A program made the translations under genes and the position numbers. Below, one piece after another: positions 44,729-54,725 of a stretch of 64,000 nucleotides of DNA. Position 1 is the stretch's first letter. Each line of letters starts with the position of its first letter. Source of the stretch: RGIG3009 sp045596745 (GTDB lineage: Bacteria > Bacillota > Clostridia > Oscillospirales > Acutalibacteraceae); contig JAZODA010000023.1 in assembly GCA_045596745.1 (NCBI GenBank), positions 12,672 through 76,671 on the forward strand, given 5' to 3'. The notes under the pieces were generated by a model. It had not been told where the DNA came from. It was given only the letters and a program-made list of their open reading frames with translations, and did not search any database.

Positions 44729-47700
44729 TTACATCTCAAACAAATTCATCTGGCTGGTTGCAGGAAGCGAACCCAGCGCGCCCAACGCACCCAACGATTC
44801 CACAACCGACTTGGAAATACCCGAACGATTCTGCAAATCATCGCAGGAAATATACTCACCGTCAGCACGGGCATCCATCAGCGACTGTGCCGCCGCACCA
44901 CCCAAGCCGCGTACCGCGCTGAACGGCATACGAATCTTGCCGTCCTCGGGCACGAACTTGTAGGAGTGCGACTTGTACAAATCCACAGGCAGGAACTCCA
45001 CGCCGCGCTGCATCGCCTCATAGACAATGTGCAGCGATTCTGCCTGGGACAGCTCCTTCGCCGTGGCTTCCTTCTTATCCTTGGCGCGGATGGAATCCAT
45101 CAGCCGCTTCACGGCTTCCTTGCCGCCCATCACCGGCTCAGCGTCGAAATCTTCACCACGACCGGTGAAATACGCCGCATAATACTCGATGGGACGGTGT
45201 ACCTTGTACCACGCCACGCGCAGTGCCGCCGTGCAATACGCCGCGGCGTGCGCTTTCGGGAACATATACTTAATCTTCATACAGGAATCGACGTACCAGC
45301 TCGGCACGTTGTGTTCCTTCATCGCTTCAAAATGCTCGTCGGTCAGCAGCTTGGTCGCCTTACCCTTACGCACAATTTCCATAATCTTAAACGCCATCTT
45401 CGGCGGCAGACCCTTGTGCATCAGGTAGGTCATAATGTTATCACGCGTACCGATAACGTCGGAGATGGTACAGGTACCGGCGCGGATAAGCTCCTGTGCG
45501 TTGCCCAGCCACACGTCGGTGCCGTGCGACAGACCCGAAATCTGCAGCAAGTCGGCAAACGTTGAGGGACGGCAATCCAAGAGCATCTGACGCACGAACG
45601 GCGTGCCCATTTCGGGCAGCGACAGCGTACCGGTCTCGCAGTCAATCTGCTCCACCGTAACGCCCAGCGGTTCGGGCGAGGTAAACAGCTTGTACACCTC
45701 GGGATCCGACATCGGCACCTTCATCACGCTGATGCCGGTGTACTCCTCCAGATACTTGTAAATGGTGGGAATCACGTGGCCGAGGTTATCCAGTTTCAGA
45801 ATGGTATCGTGAATGGAATGGAAGTCGAAGTGCGTGGTGATAACATCCGAGTTCGGGTCATCGGCAGGATGCTGCGCAGGGCAGAAATCCTCGATGACGT
45901 ATTCGTTCGGCACAACGACCATACCGCCGGGATGCTGACCGGTGGTTCTCTTGACGCCGGTGCAGCCATCGGACAAACGGGCGATTTCGGCGTTGGAGAG
46001 CGCCAGTCCGCGCTCCTCCGCGTACTTTTTCACGTAACCGAATGCGGTCTTTTCCGCCACCGTGGCAATCGTACCGGCCTTGAACACGTGGTCGCTGCCG
46101 AACAGCGATTCGGTGTACTTATGGGCGCGGGTCTGATACTCACTGGCGAAGTTAAGGTCAATATCGGGGGTCTTATCGCCGTCGAAGCCAAGGAAGGTTT
46201 CGAACGGGATTTCCTGGCCGTCACGCTCCAGCATCTCGCCGCAGACGGGACACTGCTTTTCGGGCAGGTCAAAGCCCGAGCCGTAGGAGCCGTCGGTGAT
46301 AAACTCGGAATGCTTACACTTCGAGCAAACGTAGTGCGGTTCAAGCGGATTAACTTCCGAAATGCCCGCCATATGCGCCACAAAGGACGAACCGACCGAA
46401 CCACGCGAACCGACGAGGTAGCCGTTATCCACCGAGTTCTTCACCAGTTTCTGCGCAATCATATACAACACGGCGAAGCCGTTTTTGATGATGGAGTTAA
46501 GCTCCTTTTCCAATCGCGCCGACACAATCTCCGGCACAGGATCGCCGTAGATTTCCTTGGCACGATTCCAGGTAATCTCGGTCAGCTCTTCGTCCGAGCC
46601 TTCGATATGCGGCGGATAGTTGCCTTCGGGAATCGGACGGATATCCTCAATCATCTCCGCAATGCGGTTGGGATTCTCCACCACGATTTCGTATGCCTTT
46701 TCAGCAGGCAGATAATCAAATTCCTTGAGCATTTCGTCGGTGGTACGCAGGTACAACGGCGGCTGCATATCCGCGTCACCGTAGCCCTGACCCGCCTGCA
46801 GAATGCGGCGGTACACTTCGTCTTCGGGGTCGAGGAAGTGCACGTCACAGGTGGCGCACACCGGGATGTTCAGTTCCTCACCCAAGCGGATGACGGTGCG
46901 GTTGAATTCACGCAGCTGCTCATCATCGCGGGCAGTACCGTTGCGCAGCATAAAGCGGTTGTTGCCAATCGGCTGCACTTCCAGGAAGTCATAGAACCGT
47001 GCAATGGAGCACAATTCCTCCCACGGCTTGCCCTCCACAATGGCGCAGAACAGTTCGCCCTGCTCGCAGGCGCTGCCGATGATGAGGCCCTCGCGCATCT
47101 CCAGCAGCTTACTGCGGCTGATACGCGGACGCTTGTAAAAGTTCTTCAGATGGCTGTAGGAAATCAGTTTGTAAAGGTTCTTCAGACCCACCGTGTTCTT
47201 GGCGAGCAGCACCTGATGGTACGGACGAGCCTTGCTCGGACCGCCCTCCCCTGCCAGAGAGTTGATTTCCTCCACCATCGACATACTGTACTTCTCATCC
47301 AGTTCGCCCAGAATGCAGGTGAAAATGTTCGCCAGCACGCGAGCATCGTCGCAGGCGCGATGATGGTTAAACGGCTCAAGCTCCAGATGCTTTGCCACCG
47401 TATCCAGCTTGTGGTTTTTAAGCGAAGGATACAGCGCACGGCAAATCGGCACGGTATCCACCGAACCGAACGGCAGCGACACACCGCAACGACCCGCAGC
47501 GGCACGCACAAAACCGGTGTCAAAACGGGCGTTGTGAGCAACCAGAATCGGGTTGTCACCGCAGAACTCAAAGAACGCGCGAAGTGCCTCTCCCTCTTTG
47601 GGAGCGCCCTTCACCATCTCGTCGGTGATGCCGGTCAACTCGGTAATCTTCGCAGGAATCGGCTTTTCGGGGTCAACAAAGGTGTTGAATTCTTCCACCA

Positions 47701-49108
47701 CTTCGCCGTCACGCAGGCGCACCGCACCGATTTCGGTCATACGGTCCACACCGGCGTTAAGGCCCGTGGTCTCCAGGTCAAACACAATAAATTCGCTGTC
47801 CAGCGAGCGGTTCTCCACTCCCTGAGCAATCGACACGTTGTCATTTTCAAAGTACGCTTCCACGCCGTAGAGAATCTTAATCGGCGTGCCGTTCTTCTTC
47901 GCCTTTTCGGCGGCATTCATCGCTTCGGGGAACGCCTGTGCCACACCGTGGTCGGTAATCGCCACAGCAGGATGTCCCCACTCGGCGGCGCGCAGCACCA
48001 ACGCTTCCGCATCCGACACCGCATCCATCGCCGACATCTTGGTATGCAGATGCAGTTCCACACGCTTGACTTCGGCGTTATCCTGCTTCTTATAGCGGTC
48101 AACCAGCGCGATGGATTTCGGGTTAAACACATTGCCCTTGGCAAACTCATCAAACTCGTACAAGCCGTTTGCCAAAATGCAAACGCCGTTTTTCAGCGAT
48201 TCCATCGCTTCCAGCTTCGCCTTGTCGCGCTTGGTATCCGTCCACAAAATCACCGAAATGGAGTTGGTGCGGTCGCTGATAAAGAAGGTGTGGCGAATAC
48301 GCGTACCGTCACGGAATGCACGAGTCTCGTAACCGAACACCTCGCCCCACACGGTCGCGGTCATACCATCCTGCAGCTTGACAAGCGGCACAGGCATATC
48401 CCGCGGCACACTGCCAAACAGCGGCGACGCGGTCTCGCGGTAAATCGGCAAACCGTCGCTCGGCGGCACCGATGCATCCGCAGGCTTACCGGGCTTCACA
48501 ACAACAGGAGCAGGCTTGTCCCCTTTGGGTGCGGACTGCGCTGCCTGCTGCGCGGCACGCTGCGCCGCTTCGCGGGATTCGCGCTCCGCTTCTTCCATCA
48601 GTTTGCGATACTGCTCGTCCTGCTCGTCCACACCGGACTCGCCGTGGAACGTAATCGGCACGCGGCGACCAAACAATTCCGCAATCGTCTGACCCAGCAT
48701 CGTATCGGTGTGGGTGGCGTGAATCATATCCATACCACCGTGGCGCAGCGTGACCGAGTAGCCCTCGCCTTCTTTGGCAAACACCGCATCGTTGAACGTG
48801 CCGTTAACCGCTACACAGCGGCGGCGCAAAAACGACACGATGGTGGGAAAGCACGCTTCACACAGCGTCTCTTCCGGATACTGCGGCATCAGTTCCACCG
48901 TGCGCAGACCCAATCCGCTCGCCAACGCCTGCTCCACAGGCACAAACGCCTCGAACGGCACGAAGTCCGCCATTTTGAGCGTCATACGCAAAAAACGCTC
49001 GGCGCGGTTGACCTGCATATCCGCGACCGTCGCCGAAGCAAACGGGCGCAGCAGTTCCGCGTCGGTTATGTAAGGAGAGAACAACGTCAAAATATCCGGA
49101 TAACTCAT
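44729..49108 (-). CDS. polC: DNA polymerase III subunit alpha, Gram-positive type
   Basis: 1459 residues; overlaps ispG by four bases (ATGA). The replicative polymerase. In order: N-terminal domains, an OB fold, a PHP domain (VELHLHTKMSAMDAV, VAITDHGVAQ) interrupted by the 3'-5' exonuclease (FDLETTGLNAGVDRMTEIGAV, VAHNARFDTGF), a zinc module (CSKCKH and CPVCG), then the polymerase core with DIDLNF. The PHP-inserted exonuclease and zinc finger make it PolC and not DnaE. This strongly supports a Firmicutes host. Confidence 0.98.
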   Translation of the reverse strand: MSYPDILTLFSPYITDAELLRPFASATVADMQVNRAERFLRMTLKMADFVPFEAFVPVEQALASGLGLRTVELMPQYPEETLCEACFPTIVSFLRRRCVAVNGTFNDAVFAKEGEGYSVTLRHGGMDMIHATHTDTMLGQTIAELFGRRVPITFHGESGVDEQDEQYRKLMEEAERESREAAQRAAQQAAQSAPKGDKPAPVVVKPGKPADASVPPSDGLPIYRETASPLFGSVPRDMPVPLVKLQDGMTATVWGEVFGYETRAFRDGTRIRHTFFISDRTNSISVILWTDTKRDKAKLEAMESLKNGVCILANGLYEFDEFAKGNVFNPKSIALVDRYKKQDNAEVKRVELHLHTKMSAMDAVSDAEALVLRAAEWGHPAVAITDHGVAQAFPEAMNAAEKAKKNGTPIKILYGVEAYFENDNVSIAQGVENRSLDSEFIVFDLETTGLNAGVDRMTEIGAVRLRDGEVVEEFNTFVDPEKPIPAKITELTGITDEMVKGAPKEGEALRAFFEFCGDNPILVAHNARFDTGFVRAAAGRCGVSLPFGSVDTVPICRALYPSLKNHKLDTVAKHLELEPFNHHRACDDARVLANIFTCILGELDEKYSMSMVEEINSLAGEGGPSKARPYHQVLLAKNTVGLKNLYKLISYSHLKNFYKRPRISRSKLLEMREGLIIGSACEQGELFCAIVEGKPWEELCSIARFYDFLEVQPIGNNRFMLRNGTARDDEQLREFNRTVIRLGEELNIPVCATCDVHFLDPEDEVYRRILQAGQGYGDADMQPPLYLRTTDEMLKEFDYLPAEKAYEIVVENPNRIAEMIEDIRPIPEGNYPPHIEGSDEELTEITWNRAKEIYGDPVPEIVSARLEKELNSIIKNGFAVLYMIAQKLVKNSVDNGYLVGSRGSVGSSFVAHMAGISEVNPLEPHYVCSKCKHSEFITDGSYGSGFDLPEKQCPVCGEMLERDGQEIPFETFLGFDGDKTPDIDLNFASEYQTRAHKYTESLFGSDHVFKAGTIATVAEKTAFGYVKKYAEERGLALSNAEIARLSDGCTGVKRTTGQHPGGMVVVPNEYVIEDFCPAQHPADDPNSDVITTHFDFHSIHDTILKLDNLGHVIPTIYKYLEEYTGISVMKVPMSDPEVYKLFTSPEPLGVTVEQIDCETGTLSLPEMGTPFVRQMLLDCRPSTFADLLQISGLSHGTDVWLGNAQELIRAGTCTISDVIGTRDNIMTYLMHKGLPPKMAFKIMEIVRKGKATKLLTDEHFEAMKEHNVPSWYVDSCMKIKYMFPKAHAAAYCTAALRVAWYKVHRPIEYYAAYFTGRGEDFDAEPVMGGKEAVKRLMDSIRAKDKKEATAKELSQAESLHIVYEAMQRGVEFLPVDLYKSHSYKFVPEDGKIRMPFSAVRGLGGAAAQSLMDARADGEYISCDDLQNRSGISKSVVESLGALGALGSLPATSQMNLFEM

Positions 49109-50154
49109 AACGACTCCACTTCTTTAATCAATTCCTCCACAGCGTCCTCTTCCGGCACCGTGCGGATCACTTCACCTTTTTTAAACAATGCCACACGACC
49201 ATCGCCGCCGGCAATACCGATATCCGCTTCACGCGCTTCACCCGGACCGTTGACAACGCATCCCATCACCGCCACGCGGATGGGTTTATGTACCGTCTTC
49301 AGCCGTTCTTCCACCTGAGCGGCAATGCCAATCAGGTCGATACGCGTGCGTCCGCAGGTAGGACAGGAAATCAGTTGCGGCTCACCCGGCAGCAAATCCA
49401 ACGCCGCCAGAATGCGCCGTCCCGCTTCCACTTCCTTGACAGGGTCAGCGGTCAGCGACACGTGGATGGTATCACCGATACCGCGAAGCAGCAGCGAACC
49501 GATACCGATAGCCGACTTCATCACGCCCATCTGCTCGGTACCTGCCTCCGTCACACCGAGGTGCAACGGATACCGACACGCATCGGCGGTCAGTTCGTAC
49601 GCCTTTACCATCGTCTCCACGTTGGAGGACTTGATGGAAATGACGATATCATCAAAGTCGTATTTTTCCAGCAGTCCTGCGTGATACAGCGCGCTGTCGC
49701 GCATGGCTTCGGCGCAGGGGTGTCCGTACTTTTTGAGAATCTCTTTTTCCAGCGAACCGGAATTCACACCGATACGAATCGGCACACCTGCGGCACGGCA
49801 CGCGTCCGCCACCGCCTTCACACGGCTTTCCTCACCGATGTTACCGGGGTTGATACGAATCTTGTCCACACCCGCCGCAACGCTTTCCAGCGCCAGCTTA
49901 TAATCGAAATGGATGTCCGCCACCAGCGGAATATCCACCGCCGATTTCACCGCATCCACGAGTCTCACCGCCGCCGCATCCGGCACGGCAATACGCAAAA
50001 TATCGCAGCCTGCGTCGCGCAGAGCCTGTGCCTGTCGCACCGTACCCTCGACATCGTGGGACGGCACACAGCCCATCGACTGCACAGCGATAGGCGCACC
50101 ACCGCCAATCACCACTCCGCCGATATTCACCGCTTTACACACGCGACGCTGCAT
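49105..50154 (-). CDS. ispG: 4-hydroxy-3-methylbut-2-enyl diphosphate synthase
   Basis: 349 residues from ATG at 50154 with AGAGGTG upstream. An iron-sulfur enzyme of the MEP isoprenoid pathway. The cluster cysteines are in ISCPTCGRT and MGCVVNGPGEA; the N-terminal TIM barrel has VADIHFDYKLAL and KIRINPGNIG. With dxr in the same operon, it supplies precursors to uppS. Confidence 0.97.
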   Translation of the reverse strand: MQRRVCKAVNIGGVVIGGGAPIAVQSMGCVPSHDVEGTVRQAQALRDAGCDILRIAVPDAAAVRLVDAVKSAVDIPLVADIHFDYKLALESVAAGVDKIRINPGNIGEESRVKAVADACRAAGVPIRIGVNSGSLEKEILKKYGHPCAEAMRDSALYHAGLLEKYDFDDIVISIKSSNVETMVKAYELTADACRYPLHLGVTEAGTEQMGVMKSAIGIGSLLLRGIGDTIHVSLTADPVKEVEAGRRILAALDLLPGEPQLISCPTCGRTRIDLIGIAAQVEERLKTVHKPIRVAVMGCVVNGPGEAREADIGIAGGDGRVALFKKGEVIRTVPEEDAVEELIKEVESL

Positions 50155-50166
50155 ACGTAACACCTC

Positions 50167-51297
50167 TTAAGCAAAAATTCTCACAATATCGTTAAACGTA
50201 ACAAACACAATCAGTATGAGTAGCAGGAGCAGACCGATGCCATGCACCAAACCCTCGTACTTCGGGGGAACACGCCGACGCGTGACACCCTCCCAGATTA
50301 AGAACATCAGGCGACCGCCGTCCAGTGCGGGCAACGGCAAGAGATTGAAGATACCGATGTTCACCGTCAGCAGTGCCAGCAACATCAGCACCGTACCGAG
50401 ACCCTCGAGCCAATCGGTTTCCTGCACAGCGACTTCCACCGTGTCCCCGATGATGTCGATGGTACCCACAGGACCTGACAAATCCGACACCGCGAACCGA
50501 CCTGTGACCAGCCCTTTGAGGCTGCGCCACACCGTCACCGCCAGACTGCACTGCGTTTTCCACGATTCGGTGATTACCGAACCCGCCGTTTTTGGGATCG
50601 GCTTGACGTAAAAGTCGTAGTACAACACGTTGCGCTGTGTTTTTTCGGAAAACTCGCGGCGGAATTTGACCGCCGGCAGCGTTACCGTCTGTTCCTCACC
50701 GTCCACCACGCGCAGCACCTCCATCTCGAAGGTGTCGCCGCCGCTTTGCAGCAAGAACGTGATGTCCATCGAAGAAAACACGCGCTGACCGTCGATGGTC
50801 CAGAGAGTGTCCCCGGGGCGCAATCCGCTTTGATACGACGGACTGTCTTCCGACAACACCGAAATCTGTGTGCTGCTGTAGTAGGTGTGTCCGTTCGCCT
50901 CGGGACGGACGCAAACACCATGATACACGAGCAAAATCAAAAATCCAAGTAACAGGTTCATCGCCACACCGGCCACCGTGATGATCACGCGGCGCCAGAC
51001 GGGCTTGTTCAAAAAGGAACGCGGATTGGCATCGGTAACATCCCGATTATCCGAACGAACCTCGCCACCACCGGCGGCATCTTCACCCTCCATCGCGCAG
51101 TATCCACCAATCGGAAACAGGCGCACGGAATAACGGGTTTCTTTTTTGCCGAACCCGAACAGTTTCGGACCGAAACCGATGGAAAATTCATTCACCTGAA
51201 CGCCCATCGCTTTCGCCGCCAGAAAATGTCCCAGTTCGTGCACCATCACGATGATGCCGAACAGCAGAAGCGCCGCAAGCAGGCGTCCCGCAAACAC
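50167..51297 (-). CDS. rseP: Site-2 metalloprotease, RseP family
   Basis: 376 residues from GTG at 51297; no good ribosome site lies close by, the nearest GAGGTG being 20 bases away over the dxr stop, so the start is less certain. The zinc motif HELGH is in the first helix (residues 20-24), a PDZ domain covers about 125-220, and LPALDGG supplies the third ligand. It cleaves membrane-bound anti-sigma factors or signal peptides within the bilayer. Confidence 0.94.
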   Translation of the reverse strand: MFAGRLLAALLLFGIIVMVHELGHFLAAKAMGVQVNEFSIGFGPKLFGFGKKETRYSVRLFPIGGYCAMEGEDAAGGGEVRSDNRDVTDANPRSFLNKPVWRRVIITVAGVAMNLLLGFLILLVYHGVCVRPEANGHTYYSSTQISVLSEDSPSYQSGLRPGDTLWTIDGQRVFSSMDITFLLQSGGDTFEMEVLRVVDGEEQTVTLPAVKFRREFSEKTQRNVLYYDFYVKPIPKTAGSVITESWKTQCSLAVTVWRSLKGLVTGRFAVSDLSGPVGTIDIIGDTVEVAVQETDWLEGLGTVLMLLALLTVNIGIFNLLPLPALDGGRLMFLIWEGVTRRRVPPKYEGLVHGIGLLLLLILIVFVTFNDIVRIFA

Positions 51298-51316
51298 GAG
51301 TACCGAAAGGATACGA

Positions 51317-52492
51317 TCACCTCATCCATTCACGCACGCGACGGCGGCATTCCTCATCCACCGCCAGCACGTCGTCCACACACTGAATCGTCGGCAGCGA
51401 ACGCGCAAGAGCCGCTTCCACCGCTTCGCCGATTTGCAAAAAGCCGATTTTTCCTGCGCGGAAACCGGCATTCGCTTCTTCGTTTGCGGCGTTGACCGCC
51501 GCAGGATACGCACCGCCTTGGCGCAGTGCCTGACGACACAGCTCCACCGCCGGGAACGCGCGATTATCGGGTGCAAAAAAGCTCAGCTTGGCAAACGCCG
51601 CCAAATCCAAACGCGGTACGGAGGACGGCGCGCGCAGCGGCCAGGTCAGCGCATACTGAATCGGGATGCGCATATCCGGAACGCCCAGCTGTGCCAGCAC
51701 CGAATTGTCCTCAAACTCAATCAGCGAGTGGATGACACTTTCACGATGCACCACCACATCTATATTCTCCTGCGAAACATCAAATAACCATTTCGCTTCA
51801 ATAAGTTCCAAGCCTTTGTTCATCATCGTGGCGGAGTCCACGGTGATTTTTTGTCCCATACTCCAGTTGGGGTGCTTGAGTGCCTGCTCCAGTGTCACGG
51901 TGCGCAGCTCTTCGCGCGTCTTGCCGAAGAACGGTCCGCCCGAAGCGGTCAGAATCACACGGCGCAGTCCCATCCCCTCAGTTTTCGACGGCGGCGCCCA
52001 CGCACCGCCTGCCGTTGCCTGCAGGCACTGAAAAATGGCGGAATGCTCGCTGTCCACCGGCAGAATGCGCACGCCGTTTTCGCGTGCGGCGCGCATCACC
52101 AGTTCACCGCCGGCAACCAGCGTTTCCTTGTTGGCGAGAGCCACATCGTGCCCCGCGTTCAGTGCCGACAGCGTCGGCAGCAAACCGACCATCCCCACCA
52201 CGGAGTTGAGCACCACATCGGTATCCTCTCTGGCGGCGAGAGCGCACAAGCCCTCCATACCGGAGAGAATCTCCACATCCAAATCCGCCACCCGAAGGCG
52301 CAGATCGCGCGCCGCTGCTTCGTCAAACAAAGCGGCGGCACGCGGTGAAAACTCACGGATCTGCTCTTCCAACAGCGTTGCGTTGGAATGTGCAGCCAAA
52401 GCCGTGACCGTATACCCTTGTTCTCTTGCGACATCCAGAGCCTGCGTACCGATTGAGCCGGTCGAGCCCAGAATTACCAGTCGTTTCGACAT
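51317..52492 (-). CDS. dxr: 1-deoxy-D-xylulose-5-phosphate reductoisomerase
   Basis: 391 residues. Second step of the MEP pathway. NADPH-binding LGSTGSIGTQALDV starts the protein; LPVDSEHSAIFQCLQ and RVILTASGGPFFGKTREEL are the substrate and metal-binding blocks; HPNWSMGQKITVDSATMMNKGLE is the classic signature. It is in the cdsA-dxr-rseP-ispG order found across Firmicutes. Confidence 0.97.
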   Translation of the reverse strand: MSKRLVILGSTGSIGTQALDVAREQGYTVTALAAHSNATLLEEQIREFSPRAAALFDEAAARDLRLRVADLDVEILSGMEGLCALAAREDTDVVLNSVVGMVGLLPTLSALNAGHDVALANKETLVAGGELVMRAARENGVRILPVDSEHSAIFQCLQATAGGAWAPPSKTEGMGLRRVILTASGGPFFGKTREELRTVTLEQALKHPNWSMGQKITVDSATMMNKGLELIEAKWLFDVSQENIDVVVHRESVIHSLIEFEDNSVLAQLGVPDMRIPIQYALTWPLRAPSSVPRLDLAAFAKLSFFAPDNRAFPAVELCRQALRQGGAYPAAVNAANEEANAGFRAGKIGFLQIGEAVEAALARSLPTIQCVDDVLAVDEECRRRVREWMR

Positions 52493-52513
52493 GCAAAACG
52501 CTCCTTTTGGCCG

Positions 52514-53341
52514 TTAACCCACCAGCGGCAGTACACGAGCCGTAAAATACACCACAGGCAACACAAACAGCAAGCTGTCAAAGCGATCCATCATACCGCC
52601 GTGGCCCGGGAAGATGTTGCCGTAATCCTTAACTTTGCAGATGCGCTTGATGAGCGATGCAAACAAGTCACCCACCACCGACAGCGGCGCACACACGAGT
52701 GACAGCAGCAACACGCCGCCGTACGACACCGATGCGGCATCGCCGAGAATCGACTGATACACCACCGCCGTCAGGAAGCAGAACAGCACCGAAGCCACCA
52801 TACCGCCGATGAGACCCTCCACCGTTTTCTTCGGGGACAGGCGCGGACACAGCTTGTGCTTTCCGAAAAAGCTGCCCGCAAAATACGCGCCGGTATCCGC
52901 GACCCACGCGCACATCATCGCCAGGATGGCATAGAACAAACCATCACCGCTGCGGGGCGACGGCAGGTTGCGAATGTAAGCAAGGCAGGACAGCGAAAAC
53001 GTCACAAACGCGCCGACAGCAAACACCACGCCCAGTCGTTTGGCGGACATTTCCTTGCAATACAGCGCCACAAGCAGCACCAGCATCACGAGATACATAA
53101 GACAGGTAATTCCCGCCGCTCGTCCCGGCATACCACTGAGGAACGGCGCAATCAGTGCGAACACGATCGGCACGCTTTCCACACCGTGAAGGTTGCGGAC
53201 ACCGGTAACGGTGAACACTTCCATCACCGCAATGGCGGTAATCAGCGCGGTCGCAACCGTCAGCACGATGGTCCACGGCAAGAACAAAATCAACAGCATG
53301 AGCGCCCCGGCCAATACACCGGTAATGATACGGGTCTTCAT
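52514..53341 (-). CDS. cdsA: Phosphatidate cytidylyltransferase
   Basis: 275 residues, about eight membrane helices. Makes CDP-diacylglycerol from phosphatidic acid and CTP. The C-terminal signature LIKRICKVKDYGNIFPGHGGMMDRFDS is intact. It begins 15 bases after uppS. Confidence 0.95.
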   Translation of the reverse strand: MKTRIITGVLAGALMLLILFLPWTIVLTVATALITAIAVMEVFTVTGVRNLHGVESVPIVFALIAPFLSGMPGRAAGITCLMYLVMLVLLVALYCKEMSAKRLGVVFAVGAFVTFSLSCLAYIRNLPSPRSGDGLFYAILAMMCAWVADTGAYFAGSFFGKHKLCPRLSPKKTVEGLIGGMVASVLFCFLTAVVYQSILGDAASVSYGGVLLLSLVCAPLSVVGDLFASLIKRICKVKDYGNIFPGHGGMMDRFDSLLFVLPVVYFTARVLPLVG

Positions 53342-53356
53342 GGTTCATACATCCTT

Positions 53357-54100
53357 TCAAACTCCGCCGAAGCGACGGTGACGTCTTGCATACGCTTCCA
53401 GCGCACGGTCAAGATCCTTCGTCGTAAAATCGGGCCACAGAATCTCATCAAACACATACTCGGCATACGCACACTGCCAGATGAGGAAGTTGGACAACCG
53501 ATATTCGCCGCTGGGACGAAGAATCATATCCACCTCCGGCTGACCGGCGGTATACAAGCGATCGCTGATGCACTGCTCATCCACTTCGTCGGGAGACAAC
53601 GTTCCCTCGCGCACTTCCTCGGCAATGCGTTTTGCCGCCGTGGTAAGCTCGGCGCGACCGCCGTAGTTGATGGCAAGATTCAGCACCATACCGGTCTTAT
53701 GCGCGGTAGCCTCTTCGGCTTCCGCCATCAGCTGACGGATATCCTCCGAGAGCACCGACCGATCGCCGATAAAGCGCGTGCGGATGTTCTCTTTTTTGAA
53801 ATCCTCCAGCGACTCTTTCAGATACTGGCGAAGAAGATTCATAATCGCCTCCACCTCTTCGGCGGGGCGCTTCCAGTTTTCGGTGGAAAAAGTATAGAAC
53901 GTTACGGTGCCAACGCCCCGCTTTTCGCAGTGCTTGGCAATGGTGCGGAACACACGCGCGCCGGTCACGTGACCTGCCTGACGAGGCAATCCGCGTTTTT
54001 TCGCCCAACGGCCGTTGCCGTCCATAATAATGCCGAGGTGCGACGGCACCACCGACACTTCCTCCTGCGGCTGTTGACGCCGCTTGGAAAACAAGCCCAT
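53357..54100 (-). CDS. uppS: Undecaprenyl diphosphate synthase (cis-prenyltransferase)
   Basis: 247 residues from ATG at 54100 after AGGAGG; an extended upstream frame is rejected. It builds the C55 lipid carrier for cell-wall synthesis. IMDGNGRWAKKRGLPR carries the catalytic Asp, VTFYTFSTENWKRP and RPSGEYRLSNFLIWQCAYAEY are the other family regions. It is fed by ispG and dxr in the same operon. Confidence 0.96.
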   Translation of the reverse strand: MGLFSKRRQQPQEEVSVVPSHLGIIMDGNGRWAKKRGLPRQAGHVTGARVFRTIAKHCEKRGVGTVTFYTFSTENWKRPAEEVEAIMNLLRQYLKESLEDFKKENIRTRFIGDRSVLSEDIRQLMAEAEEATAHKTGMVLNLAINYGGRAELTTAAKRIAEEVREGTLSPDEVDEQCISDRLYTAGQPEVDMILRPSGEYRLSNFLIWQCAYAEYVFDEILWPDFTTKDLDRALEAYARRHRRFGGV

Positions 54101-54118
54101 ACATCCTCCTATGAACAA

Positions 54119-54146
54119 GACCGGCGGAAGTAGCCCCCTGCCGGTC
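54119..54146 (-). terminator. Weak hairpin between frr and uppS
   Basis: Arms 54140-54146 and 54119-54125 (GACCGGC/GCCGGTC) followed by TTGTTC only. It may modulate the pyrH-frr to uppS ratio but is unlikely to be a full stop. Confidence 0.4.
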
Positions 54147-54158
54147 GTTGTTGGCAAC

Positions 54159-54713
54159 TCAGATCTCCATGATCTCTTTTTCTTTTTTGGCGGACAGACC
54201 GTCGATTTCCTTGCAAGCCTTATCGGTAAGATCCTGCATCTTCTTCTCGGCGTTCTTCAGATCGTCCTCGGTAATCTCGGACTTCTTCTTCATATCCTTG
54301 AGTTTCTCCAGACCGTCACGACGGATGGAGCGAACCGCCACCTTGGCATCCTCGGCATACTTGTACACCGTCTTAACCAGTTCGCGGCGACGCTCTTCGG
54401 TCAGCGGCGGGAAGTTCAGGCGCAGGCTGCTGCCGTCGTTCTGGGGGTTAAGACCCAAATCCGAAACCAAAATCGCCTTTTCGATATCGCGCAGCGTGCT
54501 CTTATCCCACGGCGTAATCAGAATGGTACGCGGTTCGGGAACCGACACCGCCGCCATCTGCTGCACCGGCGTGGGGCTGCCATAGTAATCGACCATAATT
54601 CTGTCCAGCACCGCCGGCGTTGCACGGCCGGCACGGATGGTGGAATACTCACCAAGGAGCGAGTTGATGCTCTTGTCCATTTTCTCCTGGGTCAACTGAA
54701 AAATCTGCTGCAT
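54159..54713 (-). CDS. frr: Ribosome recycling factor
   Basis: 184 residues. Splits post-termination ribosomes with EF-G. The DKSINSLLGEYSTIRAGRATPAVLDRI start and PPLTEERRRELVKTVYKYAEDAKVAVRSIRRD core are diagnostic. It starts 12 bases after pyrH. Confidence 0.97.
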   Translation of the reverse strand: MQQIFQLTQEKMDKSINSLLGEYSTIRAGRATPAVLDRIMVDYYGSPTPVQQMAAVSVPEPRTILITPWDKSTLRDIEKAILVSDLGLNPQNDGSSLRLNFPPLTEERRRELVKTVYKYAEDAKVAVRSIRRDGLEKLKDMKKKSEITEDDLKNAEKKMQDLTDKACKEIDGLSAKKEKEIMEI

Positions 54714-54725
54714 ACTGTTACCTCC